From assembly GCA_026168455.1 (NCBI GenBank), contig CM047426.1:43976307-44040306 (forward strand): a DNA stretch of 64,000 bases, read 5' to 3'. The notes under the pieces were generated by a model, which was given only the letters and a program-made list of their open reading frames with translations, did no database searches and was not told the DNA's origin. Each line of letters starts with the position of its first letter. The first letter of the stretch is position 1. The translations under genes were made by a program, and so were the position numbers. This stretch comes from Theocolax elegans. Taxonomy: Eukaryota; Arthropoda; Insecta; Hymenoptera; Cerocephalidae. Below are positions 33,437-45,059 of this stretch, piece by piece.

Positions 33437-36400
33437 TCAACATTTTCGGGGTCTGCCCCTCTTTCGAGCTGGACCTCCCCCAGGGACAGTGTTGACGTCC
33501 CCACCACTACTTCCTCTTCCCTGTTCAATCGGCCCCTTTCCACCCTCTCTTCTTCGGGGGGTGGGGATCGATGGGTCGGGACATACACCCCTCTCCTTCC
33601 TGGTCCCCTCTCCATTCCTCGCCGTCTGAATGTTCTCCACATCATTAACTGGAATATCAACATTGGAATTACCTCTCCGAGGTAAATACTTTTTCAAATC
33701 ATTTACATATACTTCTGTGACTTTTCCATCTTTCAAATCCTCAACTACATATAATACCGGAGATAAAACTTTAATAACTTTTGCTGGACCTACAAACTTT
33801 GGAGCATGTTTAGCTGAATAATTACGGACCGCAGAAGATAAGGTATGATTTTTACGAAGCACCAAGTTATCAATCTCGTACCTTACTTCACGCCTATTTC
33901 TATTATAATTTTTGCTTTGTCTTAAACTTGCTTTGTCTATAAACCTCTTTACTAAATCATGTAAAATCGGTAACCTGGTTATTCGGCTAGACCACTTTTC
34001 TTCATTTTGTTGCTGGACAGGGATAGGACTTTCAAGGTGTTTTCGGATTAAGGATACGGGAACTGGATTCCTACCAAAATTCATAAAAGCTGGAGTAACC
34101 TTCAACGATGAGTGAACCATAGTATTCAACGCAAATCCAAATTCATTCAAATGTTTGTCCCAATCTCTATGATCCTCACTTAGAAAACTATTAATCATCG
34201 GCCTCAAATTCCTATTAACTCTCTCAACAGGGTTAGCTTGAGGATGATATGGAGGAATTGTAGACTGCTGGATACCGTATTCTTGCAGTCTTTTCGTTAC
34301 CGTTGCATTCGAGAATTCAGTCCCATTATCCGTCAACAAATACTGAGGACAACCCCAACGATTTATTATAACATCATCAAAAGCTTGAAGAACATTTTTG
34401 GCATCAGCCTTACGCAACGGAACAATCTCTACATACCTAGTAAATAAATCCTCGAAAACAATTAAATAACGAAAACCTCGCTTAGAAGGAGGCTTAGGTC
34501 CCATTATGTCGGCTGCGACGATTTTCCACGGAGCATCTATATTCCTTTCCTCCATTAAACCCGATGGAGCCTGTTGCGAACTTTTATGCACCTGACACTC
34601 ATGACAAGATCGAACATAACACGATGTATCATAATAATACCCTGGCCAATAATAATAAGTAGCAATTCTTGCATATGTTTTTTCAATTCCTAAATGACCA
34701 GCTTGAGGTGTATTATGAGCATCATACAAAGCTTGAGCACGACTTTGAAGTGGCAGAACCAACTTCCATGCATCTAAATCAGGGAACAAAGGATCTATCA
34801 ACCTATTTGGTCTATGAGCATACAGGAGATTATTTTCTACTTTCCAATCGGGATATTTATTAGGGAAATTCAAAACCGACTTCACTCTCTTTTGATACCA
34901 AGGATCTTCAATATCTGCCGGAATAAGTGCAACGACCTCTTGATCATTTTCCCAAGCTCGAGATAAAGCATCGGGAACCTGATGCAAAATACCCTTCCTA
35001 TGTACGAATTCAATGTCATAATTAGCCAACGCAGTATTCCAACGACCAAGCCTTCCTGAAGGATCCTTCAAATTATTTAACCACAATAAGCTAGAATGAT
35101 CGGTAATAACTTTAAATTTTTCACCTAACAAATAACCTTTTAACCTATTCGCGGACCACAATACAGCTAGACATTCCTTTTCTGTCACATTATAATTCCG
35201 TTCAGCTCGATTTAAAGTACGACTTACATAATAAATGGGATGCTCCTCTCCATCAATTTCTTGGGTTAGTACGCCTGCAATCGCGTAATCACTAGCATCG
35301 GTTTGCAAGGAGAACGGTTTACTCAAATCCGGTCGAGCTAGAACTGGAGCTTGAGTCAATGCCAACTTAAGTCTCTCGAATGCTTGCTGTTGACTTTCTT
35401 CCCATCGCCATCTTACTCCTTTCTTCATTAAATCGGTCAAAGGAACTTTAATTTCGGCTAGATTGGAAATGAACCGGGAATACCATCCTATCATTCCCAG
35501 GAACCTTCGAAGCTGTTTTATATTGGTAGGAGCTGGATATTCCACTATTGGCTTGATCTTATCAGAGTCTGTTTTCAATCCTTCAGCATTTACTACATAA
35601 CCTAAATATTTAACTTCATCACAACAAAACTCTGACTTCTCCCTATTTATTTGCAAATTAGCCTCTTTCAATGCTACTAATACCTTCTCCAACCAATAAA
35701 CATGATCCTCAAAATTTTGGGTGACAATAATGATATCATCCAAATATACAAATACATATGGTTCCCAATCAGCTCGAATTAATTTTTCCATTATCCTCTG
35801 GAAAGTTGCTGGAGCATTAGTTAGCCCATAGGGCATTCGTTTAAACTGGTGTAAACCTCTCCCAGGAACAGCGAATGCGGTGATCTCCCTACTTTCTGGT
35901 TCCAACAAAACCTGATGATATGCTTGACTTAAATCTAACTTAGAAATATATTTCGCTAACCTTAATTTATCTAATATATCATCCATATTCTTCATGGGAT
36001 AAGCACATCTCTTAGTCACCTTATTCACGTCCCTATAATCCAGACAAAAACGAAACTTTCCATTCGGTTTGGGAACAATCACCGGACAACTACACCATGG
36101 ACTGTCGGAAGGCTCAATTATTCCTTCTTTCAACATGCGATCTACCTCCGCTTGAGCTGCAGTCAACATCCTCGGTGCATATCTCCTGGGACGTTGTCTA
36201 ATAGGATCATGACCTTGCACATCGATCTTATGCTTGAATAAGTTGGTAGTTCCTAAAACTTCTGGCGTGGGTGGGATTAATTTATCTAATAACTTCTGGA
36301 TTTGCTCCTTTTCTTTCTCAGTAGCCTTGACCAATCCATCTATACTAGCTAGAGCGGGCAAATAACCTGGATCATGTCCATATGGAAAAAAATTATGCAA

Positions 36401-36874
36401 CTCCCCATCAGGGGTCCACCATGTATCATTTGCATAATCGATCTTTATTTTAAACAACCTTTGAAAGTCTATACCTAAGATGCATTCATATTGCAGTTGA
36501 TCGGCTACCCGGAACGGTAAAACTTTTTGCACTCCATCTATTGTTATCTTTACATCTAACTTTCCTTGCACAGCTACTGGATTCCCATTTGCAACATTAA
36601 CTGCGCTAGATATCGGGGTATATTTTCCCAGAAACTGTTTACCTAATCCTTTCCCTAAATACGAATGTACAGATCCACTATCTACTAATCCTATAACTTT
36701 CTTTCCATTCAACTCAATCGTGAAAAATAACCTAGGTTCTATTTCTCCTACTACGGAATGTTGGATAAACGATTGGGGGGCTAGAACATACGAGCTAGAT
36801 CTATCACAACTGGCTAATCCATTAACACTTCCTCTCTGTTTCGGGTCATTCGGTTTAGATAGGGAGGAATCCAC
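33437..36874 (-). CDS. pol: Pol polyprotein of Gypsy element 1 (protease, RT, RNase H, integrase)
   Basis: About 1145 codons. In order: aspartic protease (IGLVDSGSVHSYLG, near residue 60), reverse transcriptase (RFCLDYRDVNKVT, LDLSQAYHQVLL, FKRMPYGLTNAPATFQR, catalytic YLDD), RNase H (SLQTDASDYAIAGVL, EKECLAVLW, ITDHSSL), integrase zinc finger (HxxxH as GHLGIEKTY, CHECQ) and the DDE core (VAADIMGP, LTDNGTEFSN, NPVERVNR). The frame is -1 relative to gag and is open across the gag stop, so it is probably made by -1 frameshifting; no textbook slippery heptamer is evident. The first codon shown is GTG, an arbitrary start. All catalytic residues I checked are present. Confidence 0.93.
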   Translation of the reverse strand: MDSSLSKPNDPKQRGSVNGLASCDRSSSYVLAPQSFIQHSVVGEIEPRLFFTIELNGKKVIGLVDSGSVHSYLGKGLGKQFLGKYTPISSAVNVANGNPVAVQGKLDVKITIDGVQKVLPFRVADQLQYECILGIDFQRLFKIKIDYANDTWWTPDGELHNFFPYGHDPGYLPALASIDGLVKATEKEKEQIQKLLDKLIPPTPEVLGTTNLFKHKIDVQGHDPIRQRPRRYAPRMLTAAQAEVDRMLKEGIIEPSDSPWCSCPVIVPKPNGKFRFCLDYRDVNKVTKRCAYPMKNMDDILDKLRLAKYISKLDLSQAYHQVLLEPESREITAFAVPGRGLHQFKRMPYGLTNAPATFQRIMEKLIRADWEPYVFVYLDDIIIVTQNFEDHVYWLEKVLVALKEANLQINREKSEFCCDEVKYLGYVVNAEGLKTDSDKIKPIVEYPAPTNIKQLRRFLGMIGWYSRFISNLAEIKVPLTDLMKKGVRWRWEESQQQAFERLKLALTQAPVLARPDLSKPFSLQTDASDYAIAGVLTQEIDGEEHPIYYVSRTLNRAERNYNVTEKECLAVLWSANRLKGYLLGEKFKVITDHSSLLWLNNLKDPSGRLGRWNTALANYDIEFVHRKGILHQVPDALSRAWENDQEVVALIPADIEDPWYQKRVKSVLNFPNKYPDWKVENNLLYAHRPNRLIDPLFPDLDAWKLVLPLQSRAQALYDAHNTPQAGHLGIEKTYARIATYYYWPGYYYDTSCYVRSCHECQVHKSSQQAPSGLMEERNIDAPWKIVAADIMGPKPPSKRGFRYLIVFEDLFTRYVEIVPLRKADAKNVLQAFDDVIINRWGCPQYLLTDNGTEFSNATVTKRLQEYGIQQSTIPPYHPQANPVERVNRNLRPMINSFLSEDHRDWDKHLNEFGFALNTMVHSSLKVTPAFMNFGRNPVPVSLIRKHLESPIPVQQQNEEKWSSRITRLPILHDLVKRFIDKASLRQSKNYNRNRREVRYEIDNLVLRKNHTLSSAVRNYSAKHAPKFVGPAKVIKVLSPVLYVVEDLKDGKVTEVYVNDLKKYLPRRGNSNVDIPVNDVENIQTARNGEGTRKERGVCPDPSIPTPRRREGGKGPIEQGRGSSGGDVNTVPGGGPARKRGRPRKC

Positions 36875-36879
36875 GACCC

Positions 36880-39384
36880 TTACTGATTCCTCCTTTGACC
36901 GTTTCCCGACTTCTCTTGCAAATTGGTCGGAACATCATTCTTCCTGCAAGTTGGACAATTTCTTCGAACAGTATTTGCCCTACCACAACCCCAACAGCAA
37001 TTACTAGGACACTCTTTACTCCAATGGTCCTTAGCCCCACATCTGAAACACGATCCGTTTCCTTTACTCAAATTTGACACCGTAGGGGCCGCTGTAGTGG
37101 GTTTACTAAGTGTTCCAGAGAAACGAGAACTGGATTGGGTCGAGCTGCCTGGCTTAATAGGGTTTTTCGGTTGCCATTTATTCACTGTACCATAGCTTGA
37201 ATTATTTACATTTCCGGTTTTCCTGGGCGTTGGATTGGTCTGGGTCGTAACTATTATCTTACCCCTTTCATTAGTGGTTGGATTGAGTGGCATAGGAGCT
37301 TGATTGGTCGGGCAGCTAGAATTTGGAACGGAACGGGAATTAAATCTATAATTGGACGGATAGCTAGAGTCTTGAGTGGTATTATTTTTGGGTTTTGTAG
37401 GGTTAGACGGGGGACGATAATGCTGCGATGGTTGCTGGATAGAGGCCAATTCCTGATATTCGGCAAATTGTGGCAACGCCTCTTCTTGGTGATTGCCTAT
37501 AGGAGCGGTCTTATTAAACTTCCTTCCTTTTGGAGGTATATAAGCAGCACTTGGAAAATAAGATTCTTCCAATGAAGGAGGTGGTCTATACAATTTTTCC
37601 CTAATTCGTCTATGCTCTTCTCTTTTACCTAACTGCTGGAGCTCATCAAACGACTGGAATTGATCTCGATCAATCCTTTGACGATAACTAGGATGTAAAT
37701 TGTTATAGGCCCTGTCCAATTGGGACGCTAAACTCATGGGAGGTTTAACCTGATCTAATAAAATTCTAAGCTTACTCAAGTAAATGCTTATTTCCTCCCC
37801 CAAACCTTGTGTTCTAGTCTCAATAGATATCCTTAACCTTTCCTGAACATCCTCCATGCAATATTGCAACCTAAAGGACCTTTCGAAATCGTTATAGCTA
37901 GACCAGTTCCTGTGTTCTCTCCTATACCAATACCAAGACTCATCATCCAATACGGAGGGTAAAGCTCGAACAATATCCTCTAAGGATAAATTATATGATT
38001 CCTTGAACTCAGTCAAGTTCTCCAAAAAGGCCTCCGGATCCTGCCTTTTAGTTCCTCGGAACTCTACATGCCATTTTTGTAATAATTCTCCCGTTCTCTT
38101 TTCTCGCAATAAAACGGAACTATCCCAGTTAGATGCATTCCTATCACTTCTTATAGTATTATTACTGTTTTCCGGTATATTACTTGGGAATCGAATTCTG
38201 GTACTGGTGGCTGGATTATTCCTATTAGTTAGATTGTTGTCCGTCCTTGTTTGATTAATATTATCTACCCTGGGTACATAGCTCGATCGATTCACTGTCC
38301 TTCGTTCCGGTTCCAATGGTAATGGCTGTGTCCACTCTGTCCCATCATGGTCAGTACTCCAATGGACTCGACCTGTTTCTTTTTCCCCCATCCTAGGCCG
38401 TCCATTAACCATTGTAGCTGGTATTTCTTCTTGATAGTCATTTCGAGTCATACTACTCCGATGAACATTATTAATTTCACACTGATGTCTTTCCGGAATA
38501 CTAGCTGGATAATTTTGTAGATAACTGTTCTCGGGTCCAGTAACATCACAGTTCCGTTCATTTATCCTTCTATGTTGGTCTGCTCGATTCAAAATTGGGT
38601 TAGCGATTGGGAAATACGACGTATTATCAGCTCGAATCGTGGGGTAAGCTGGATGTACCGAATTACTTGGTTCCGTTAATGTCATTGACCGCTGTTCATA
38701 ATCAGCTCTGGGTATATGCTGCACTCTTCCTTCGGGAACTGGAAACTGAGTAGATTGAGCTCGAGGGGGAACACTAGGAACTCCATTCCTTAAATCATTT
38801 GATTCCTCTATAGGTATTAACGAATCCTCCTGAGGAACATTTTCCGATGGCACATCCTGGGTAAGTAAATCTAACACCTGGGGTTGCCTACTTTGCCATG
38901 CAAAAAATTCACGATGACTATTCAAGGAAATAGGGTCTTGAAATCGTCCTACGGTTTGTCCGGTTCTTAAGGGTACATTATTTATATCCGATTCTCCTAA
39001 CAATACGTTATCAACATTCCTCCTTAACTGCATACTGCTTGAATGTAATGTATTTGAAGCTGGATTGATGGGAAAATAGAAAGATGGCTCAACTTGATCG
39101 TCATTATAAAACTCCGATTCACTCTCATCGATAGCTGGATTCCACGCGGCTGCCGTCGGACCGTAGTATTGTCGCAATGAATATCGATGAACTCGCTCCC
39201 TTATGGTCATCCCATCACAATTACGACTCAAACCTTTCTTATCGGCATATTTAAAAATTTCCCAATCTGTTAACTTATTTAATTCTCTTAAAATAATCCT
39301 ACTACCTGCCTCTACATCTAAACTAACTAAATCTTCTCCGGGTAATAAACTTAAAGACAAAGACCAAAGGCTACCCGCCATCAT
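36880..39384 (-). CDS. gag: Gag of Gypsy element 1
   Basis: 834 residues. A long polar region (about 1-430, rich in Asn, Ser and Arg) precedes a capsid-like Retrotrans_gag domain (about 440-600, LLQKWHVEFRGTKRQDPEAF through YNNLHPSYRQRI) and a C-terminal zinc module: CFRCGAKDHWSKEC (CCHC) then CWGCGRANTVRRNCPTC. It assembles the particle and binds the RNA. It begins at an ATG after a 1.3-kb leader and ends with TAA at 36880-36882, just before the point where pol's frame continues. Confidence 0.9.
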   Translation of the reverse strand: MMAGSLWSLSLSLLPGEDLVSLDVEAGSRIILRELNKLTDWEIFKYADKKGLSRNCDGMTIRERVHRYSLRQYYGPTAAAWNPAIDESESEFYNDDQVEPSFYFPINPASNTLHSSSMQLRRNVDNVLLGESDINNVPLRTGQTVGRFQDPISLNSHREFFAWQSRQPQVLDLLTQDVPSENVPQEDSLIPIEESNDLRNGVPSVPPRAQSTQFPVPEGRVQHIPRADYEQRSMTLTEPSNSVHPAYPTIRADNTSYFPIANPILNRADQHRRINERNCDVTGPENSYLQNYPASIPERHQCEINNVHRSSMTRNDYQEEIPATMVNGRPRMGEKETGRVHWSTDHDGTEWTQPLPLEPERRTVNRSSYVPRVDNINQTRTDNNLTNRNNPATSTRIRFPSNIPENSNNTIRSDRNASNWDSSVLLREKRTGELLQKWHVEFRGTKRQDPEAFLENLTEFKESYNLSLEDIVRALPSVLDDESWYWYRREHRNWSSYNDFERSFRLQYCMEDVQERLRISIETRTQGLGEEISIYLSKLRILLDQVKPPMSLASQLDRAYNNLHPSYRQRIDRDQFQSFDELQQLGKREEHRRIREKLYRPPPSLEESYFPSAAYIPPKGRKFNKTAPIGNHQEEALPQFAEYQELASIQQPSQHYRPPSNPTKPKNNTTQDSSYPSNYRFNSRSVPNSSCPTNQAPMPLNPTTNERGKIIVTTQTNPTPRKTGNVNNSSYGTVNKWQPKNPIKPGSSTQSSSRFSGTLSKPTTAAPTVSNLSKGNGSCFRCGAKDHWSKECPSNCCWGCGRANTVRRNCPTCRKNDVPTNLQEKSGNGQRRNQ

Positions 39385-40710
39385 ATTACACTTCTATTTC
39401 GGCTTGAAAAAGAAAAATAATTTTTCACGCAACGGAACACAAACTTCCACAGATTATTCCTTACAATTAACCTATCCTATCTCAGGTAAATGGTTCCTCG
39501 ATTTGCTCAATACTACACGAATTCGCTTAATTAAATATAATTCTTAAAAATATATAAACGTAGTCTAAAAATTAAAAACCTTTCCAAATCCAAAGCAAGA
39601 TAAAAAAAAACTACTGGTAAACCAGTTAAAGTCAATCAATTTAAAAAAAAATTAAAACCAACTAAAAAGAACAAATTTTTAATGTCGAAGCAACACAAAA
39701 AAAGTGTAAGCGCTATCAAGCCTTTCTCGAATTACACCACAAGCAAAATATTTTATATCGAGCAATCGTTTCTCAATCAAGCGAACCAAAAAAAAACTAT
39801 TAATCACTAACAAACACTGCATCAATTATCCCATTTAATAATGCAAACTAATTTATTCAGCCGTTATTTCACAAAGGCAGCAACTCAACTTAGTGCGCCA
39901 ATGCTCAGGTTAATCGCAAGCAAAATAAATTTTATATACAAGGTGCCGGATAAACAATATGGAGCTAGAATTGGTGGAAATGCTAGAATATTAATATATA
40001 AAGCTTGAAAGGTAGCAAGGGTTATGCTAGAAGGGAATGAGGTGGAGCTTGAATGCAAATTAATGGTAGAAAAGTTGTCAACAAATAATAAAATTTTATA
40101 ATTAATAATAAATAATCACCAACCTTTAACTGCTTCGGTTACCAGGATAAATATAAAATTATAATTTTACTTTCTTTTCTATTTGTAATCTCGAACAATA
40201 AACATTACTTTAATAAATATTTATTCACTCAAAATTAATAAAATCTAATTTATTTACAAAAATAAAATTTTCATTTATCAAAATTATAAAAAAAATTCAC
40301 GTTAATAAAATAAAATAAAATGTTAGCTGGAAAATTTATACACAATGGGATTATTTAAATAAACAACTTTACACAATACATGAGCATGCTCGTTAAATTA
40401 ATTAAAATTTTCAAGCTAGACCAACCAAAAACACTCTATCGTTGAGCAAAAGCCAAATTTATTACTTAAAACTTGCGGTATTATTTACAAGCATTTTTAT
40501 AACAAAAGAAAATTTTTATTCAGCCAAAAACAATTTTAATTGACTTACCAAGTCGAATCAGTAATAAAAGAAAAATGGAAAAATTACAAAATCCTCGCAC
40601 GAGGTCAAAATGGCCGCCCAAAGCCAATTCCTCGGCGTCCTCCTGTTTGTGTGTGCGGTAATGGCGAACCACGCAATCCCGAAATTTCCCGATTAAAATT
40701 TAACACCGGG
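39385..40710 (-). other. Leader of Gypsy element 1
   Basis: About 1.3 kb of AT-rich, non-coding DNA between the primer site and gag. A GTAAGT donor-like site lies near 40541-40547 on the element strand, with no ATG upstream of it in the leader. Confidence 0.6.
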
Positions 40711-40728
40711 GTCCTGTCACGGTCGCCA
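40711..40728 (-). other. Primer binding site of element 1 (tRNA-Arg)
   Basis: The element strand reads TGGCGACCGTGACAGGAC, the complement of the 3' end of an insect tRNA-Arg including CCA. It abuts the 5' LTR at 40729. Confidence 0.85.
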
Positions 40729-42063
40729 TAAAACACGTTCACTGGGGATCAGGGTGAACGGCTCCCATATCATAAAATAACAACACTTTTATTTTGGCTA
40801 GAAACTTTAATCTAATTAAAATAATAATAATACACAAAATCAACTAACAATTTAGTCACGGTCGCCAGCCGCGTTCACGCGGCAAAATTTATATCTTTCA
40901 CTACCCGCGATTACCGCACACACACGCACAATCACAGCTTGACGGGAAGCTGGAAACAGGGAGTTAGGCAGGAACTCTCACCTGCAGATGCTCGAATTAA
41001 ACAATTAATAAAAATATATCCACTCTCGGTAATAACTATAACAAAGGGTTTTACAAAACGTCTCGTTCGACGGCCCGACTCGGAATCACCGAGTTCGTCT
41101 CGATGTACCGATCAGCGAGTCCGCGCGCATGCGCCACGCGCAACAGTTGGCTCTCGTTCGCTCGACGCGGCCGATCCGGCGTGCGTGTCTTGTTTACGTA
41201 CAGTGAACACCTCCGTCCCCGTGCACCGTCTCAACTGCTGGATACGAGCAACCCGGAGTCGCTTCTACAGGAACAACGTCCATCAACGGTAAATTACTCT
41301 CGTTCCATACAATACCCTGTATTAATGTTAGTTCGTCCGAGTCTGTTTATTTGTTTCAGGTGCGGCATGCGGGAACGACGACATCAACACTGTATGCAGA
41401 TTTCCTCAGCTACTTCTTCTCACCAGGTTCCGGAGATGCTTGTTCTCAAGTCAATATCTAGCTGGATTGTCCGAGGTAATTTATAAATAGCGTCGTTTCT
41501 TCTTTTAACATTAATCTCTAGTGGAAGTAATTTCCTAACCTCAACGCACCTCTCCTTCTCCTTACCTGCAACTAGGTTTTGACAACCTACTGCTTTCCTC
41601 AATTCTTATTTTATATTCAGTATGATTTATTTAATACTGTTGCAGGTACTCGAAGGAGGTTTTGTCCCAACGAAGGATCATTACTTCTTGGAGGAGGCTG
41701 GATGTTTACTGGTTGTCGACGCTGTCCAATATTACATGTTCTACCTCTACTGCCACCTTCTACGATCAGCTTCTCCAGGACATAAGGAACAGGATTTATA
41801 GTAGGACCTCACTCAACTACTTCAAGATTCAATTTCAACTACCGGATAATTATTTACAGGACTATTATAAGGATAGTGATTGTGTGCTTGTGTGTTTATG
41901 CGTATCTTGCTGGAGTGCGTACTCCTTCCTCACGGTCTAGCCTATCTGGATTCCGAGTGAGCTTTATAATTAATTCCTATAAGCTACGGGGCTTTGGAAT
42001 ATTAAATCTATGATATAAATATAACTCAAACATGTGACATGCATTTAGAACTGCCATGTCACA
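40729..42063 (-). repeat. 5' LTR of Gypsy element 1
   Basis: 1335 bp, collinear with the copy at 30600-31934 (offset 10129). It would hold the promoter and polyadenylation signals; I could not assign these with confidence. Confidence 0.93.
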
Positions 42064-42067
42064 ATTT

Positions 42068-42539
42068 ATATAAGCTTAATTATCAATAAATAAAAATTGT
42101 ATAACAAAATGATTTTACCAACCCCTAACAATTGAAATGAAGAAGCTACTAACATTATACTTTCACACATCGGTGTCGTAGACAAAGCTTTTTAAATCGT
42201 GAACCAATGCCCACTATTGGTCAAGTACTAGCATACGTACAACACGATCTTAATATCCGAAGAAAAAATATTGTTTTTTTATTACATTAAAAATAATTAA
42301 ATAAATAGAAAATATTGTCTTTTTATTACATCAACTTCCCTTGGAAACCATTCAAACCGTTTGTGCTAACGAATTACTAGTAATCATCCTACATGATTTA
42401 ACAAGATAAAACGTAAGCTGTATAAAATAGTTTCTGTCATTTTATCTAAAGATACAATCAACCATTTTAATCTGAAAATATCCTTCTTAATAACTCTTGA
42501 ACCGGAGGAAATGAAAGACGTTACGAATAACGAATTGGA
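42068..42539. other. Unassigned DNA left of the old Gypsy
   Basis: No gene recognised. It may include the 5' part of the old Gypsy element. Confidence 0.3.
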
Positions 42540-43757
42540 GACACTAATGCTTACGCTCAATATTACTGTAATACGCTGACATCCCAAAGTGAGACTAATA
42601 ACGGATCAAACAAAACCAACAACCTAAATCAAATCCTAATCATCAACCTAATCAAAATGCGGGAACAAAATTTAACACACCAAACTATCCAGAAAATAAT
42701 TATCCGCCTAGAGCAAGACCATTCAGAACCTTTAATATCGACAACTCACATGATTTTTCCATAACGTCCATACGTAATTTATCTATTATATAAGAAGCAT
42801 CCGAAATTAATCCTAGGTTCGAAGTAATATACCCGTGAGCAAATTCACTGGTGCTTGTAGAGACGCTTTCTTTATGGTGCCTAATATAAATAAAGAGAGC
42901 TTCACAAAAATTTTAATACTATTGAAGAAATAATCGAATTCACTAATAATATGTTTGGTACATCGAAACTGTACTTAAAATTAGCCGGAGAACTCGAGGC
43001 GCTCGAAAAGGAAAAATATGTAAATGTCTTATCCTTCTCGAACAGAATTAAAGCTATAGATAGAGACTACGAAGCCGCATTAAAAGAGCGAATTGACTAC
43101 CAACAAATTTTACCAAAAACTTCGACGAAGACAAGACATTCATTTTTTCCCGCGGCCATTCATGTTTAACGCAATCGCCAAGGCAGTTAAACTAAAGAAA
43201 GAATACGGATGCTTTAAACATCTGGACGCCACTTCCAAATCGATGATTCACGTAGTTGAATCATCAAAATTGGAACCTTGTGAAATCTGCGGAAAAAATA
43301 ACCGCTCAATCGTTAGATGTTAGTTCCGTAAAGATGTCGAGAATCGAGGCAACGCCCAACTTTCACGATTAGCAACTGACGAGAGAAGAGACGCATATCA
43401 AAAATTTAATAACTGCGTCGAAAACTCAAGACCCGGACAAACTAATAGCAAACCAAAAATAAAATGGTGAATAATAACTTTATTTTGGAGTTGGTCGGAA
43501 TAAATGGACATCCGGTCTACACACTCCGAAGAATATTTTTCAATTATCGAAACATCGTATTTACTTTCGATTTAGGAGACGATGATTTTCCTATCGAGAA
43601 GACGAATTCATCGGAAATGATATATTTAAATAATATAGCGAATTAATTAATTACAAGGATAATTACTGTGAATACGGCGATAATTTTTTACTATTAATTC
43701 AACATAACGCCTACTGTAAACCTAAAAATAACCCCATTATTTGCGTCAATAATGACA
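42540..43757 (+). pseudogene. Old Gypsy element, gag and protease remnants
   Basis: A broken Gag-like stretch: an Asn/Gln-rich region near 42620-42720, a capsid-tail-like block (LAGELEALEKEKYVNVLSFS followed by NRIKA, 42980-43060) and one zinc-knuckle half (CEICGKNNRSIVRC, about 43280-43321). A frame at 43464-43646 is in the position of the protease but lacks a clear DTG. Multiple stops. The 17.6/gypsy-like style differs from elements 1 and 2. Confidence 0.55.
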
Positions 43758-44351
43758 CCCTGTTGAAAAGAACCACGTGGTAAACCAGAATACAATTGCC
43801 TGCTAAAACAATTTTTAAACTGACCACGTGGTTTTACTACGAGGTTTACCCTTATCTGGGTTGGTTAAATCTTTTACGTTAAGGATAAAAGTGTAATTTA
43901 ATTAAAATCCTATAAGTACACATTCTTTTTTTAGAATATTCTAAAATAATTTTTACAATTTTACAACGCGGTTTTACCACGCGCTTTTACCACGTGGTTT
44001 CACCATACGGTTATATCGTGTGAAACTTTATGACTTTATATATTTTGTTGTTGCTAATTATATAATTTAATTAAAATATATAATTTAATTACAACCCTGG
44101 TAAAATCAATACTGGTTGTAACCACACCTTGTAAATTTTTTGACCTTACTTATTTGAATGATACGGTATTAAATATCTAATTTTTTATTGCAATCCTGTA
44201 AGTTGTTCGAATTTGCATCCATTACACTATTATTCTAAAATCATATTTACACCCATACCACGTGGTAACCACGACGAACCACGCGGTAAACCACGTGGTA
44301 AAACCACATGGTAAAACCGCGTGGTTTACCACCTGGTTCTTTTCAACAGGG
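43758..44351. mobile_element. DNA-transposon-like unit with terminal repeats and many CACGTG words
   Basis: The ends are inverted repeats of about 30 bp (CCCTGTTGAAAAGAACCACG at 43758, complement ending at 44351; one or two mismatches). Inside, about ten copies of a TTTACCACGTGGT-like word cluster near both ends. It interrupts the old Gypsy. It is non-coding and the target duplication is not clear. Confidence 0.65.
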
Positions 44352-44742
44352 CATTACCGATGATTATATAAAAAATCATTTAAAAAACTTAAAAGAAATT
44401 AAACATTACCTACGAAGTACGAAATCTGAAAGACGAAATCCGAAAATAAAACTATTTGAAACAGAAATCCGAAATTCAAACTTCAACAATTCTAATGAAA
44501 TATTAATATTATATATATATTAATATTATATATTAATATTACTTCTATTACAATATAATAATATGGAATTCTGTAAGCTTACTAGACTCTTTTCTCATTA
44601 AGAAAAGAAAATAAATGTCAATATCTAAATCATAAATAATAATAAATAAAACATAAATCAGTTAAGGAACAAATGTCAATTTTTATAACAGCAGAACAAC
44701 CTACGCTACTCAATAGAGCAAATAAAGTAAAAACCTTATTAA
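44352..44742 (+). pseudogene. Old Gypsy element, continued (weak)
   Basis: A 45-codon frame (DDYIKNHLKNLKEIKHYL near 44356) resumes after the insertion and may be the protease to RT linker. The remainder is AT-rich with a TATATTAATATT dyad near 44505-44540. Confidence 0.3.
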
Positions 44743-45059
44743 CAAGGGGAGTACTTGACCTCCGGGAAACGGATCTTATTCTAACTTTGGTATGACTTTT
44801 ATAATATAAAAATATGAAGAAAGTTATTCTTTGCCAATGGCCACTTTTACGAAAATTATTCGACATCTAATAATAATAGCAGTGAAAATTACTTCCAATT
44901 CGGTAGCTTATAACTTGGAAACAAATAGAGATAGGTACTCAAACCAAAGACCAGAAGAAAATTGATTCACGTAGGTGTAAATAAATAAATTAATTAATTA
45001 ATATTTTTATCGGTCTTACAGTCAATTATATGAGCAGTCAGATTGCCCCTACTTATAAT

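Larger units (their letters stand above)
30600..42063 (-). mobile_element. Ty3/Gypsy LTR retrotransposon, element 1 (complete)
   Basis: An 11.46-kb element on the minus strand: LTR (42063-40729), primer site, leader, gag, pol, ORF3, polypurine tract, LTR (31934-30600). It is flanked by the 4-bp duplication ATTT (30596-30599 and 42064-42067). The two 1335-bp LTRs have the same length, and the six-frame translations I compared are identical, so insertion is very recent. All three frames are open. I see no envelope gene. Confidence 0.95.

Noticed and set aside
33204..33663. Frames opposite to, or overlapping, pol and ORF3 of element 1
   Set aside because: They are shadows of pol and ORF3, with no independent motifs.
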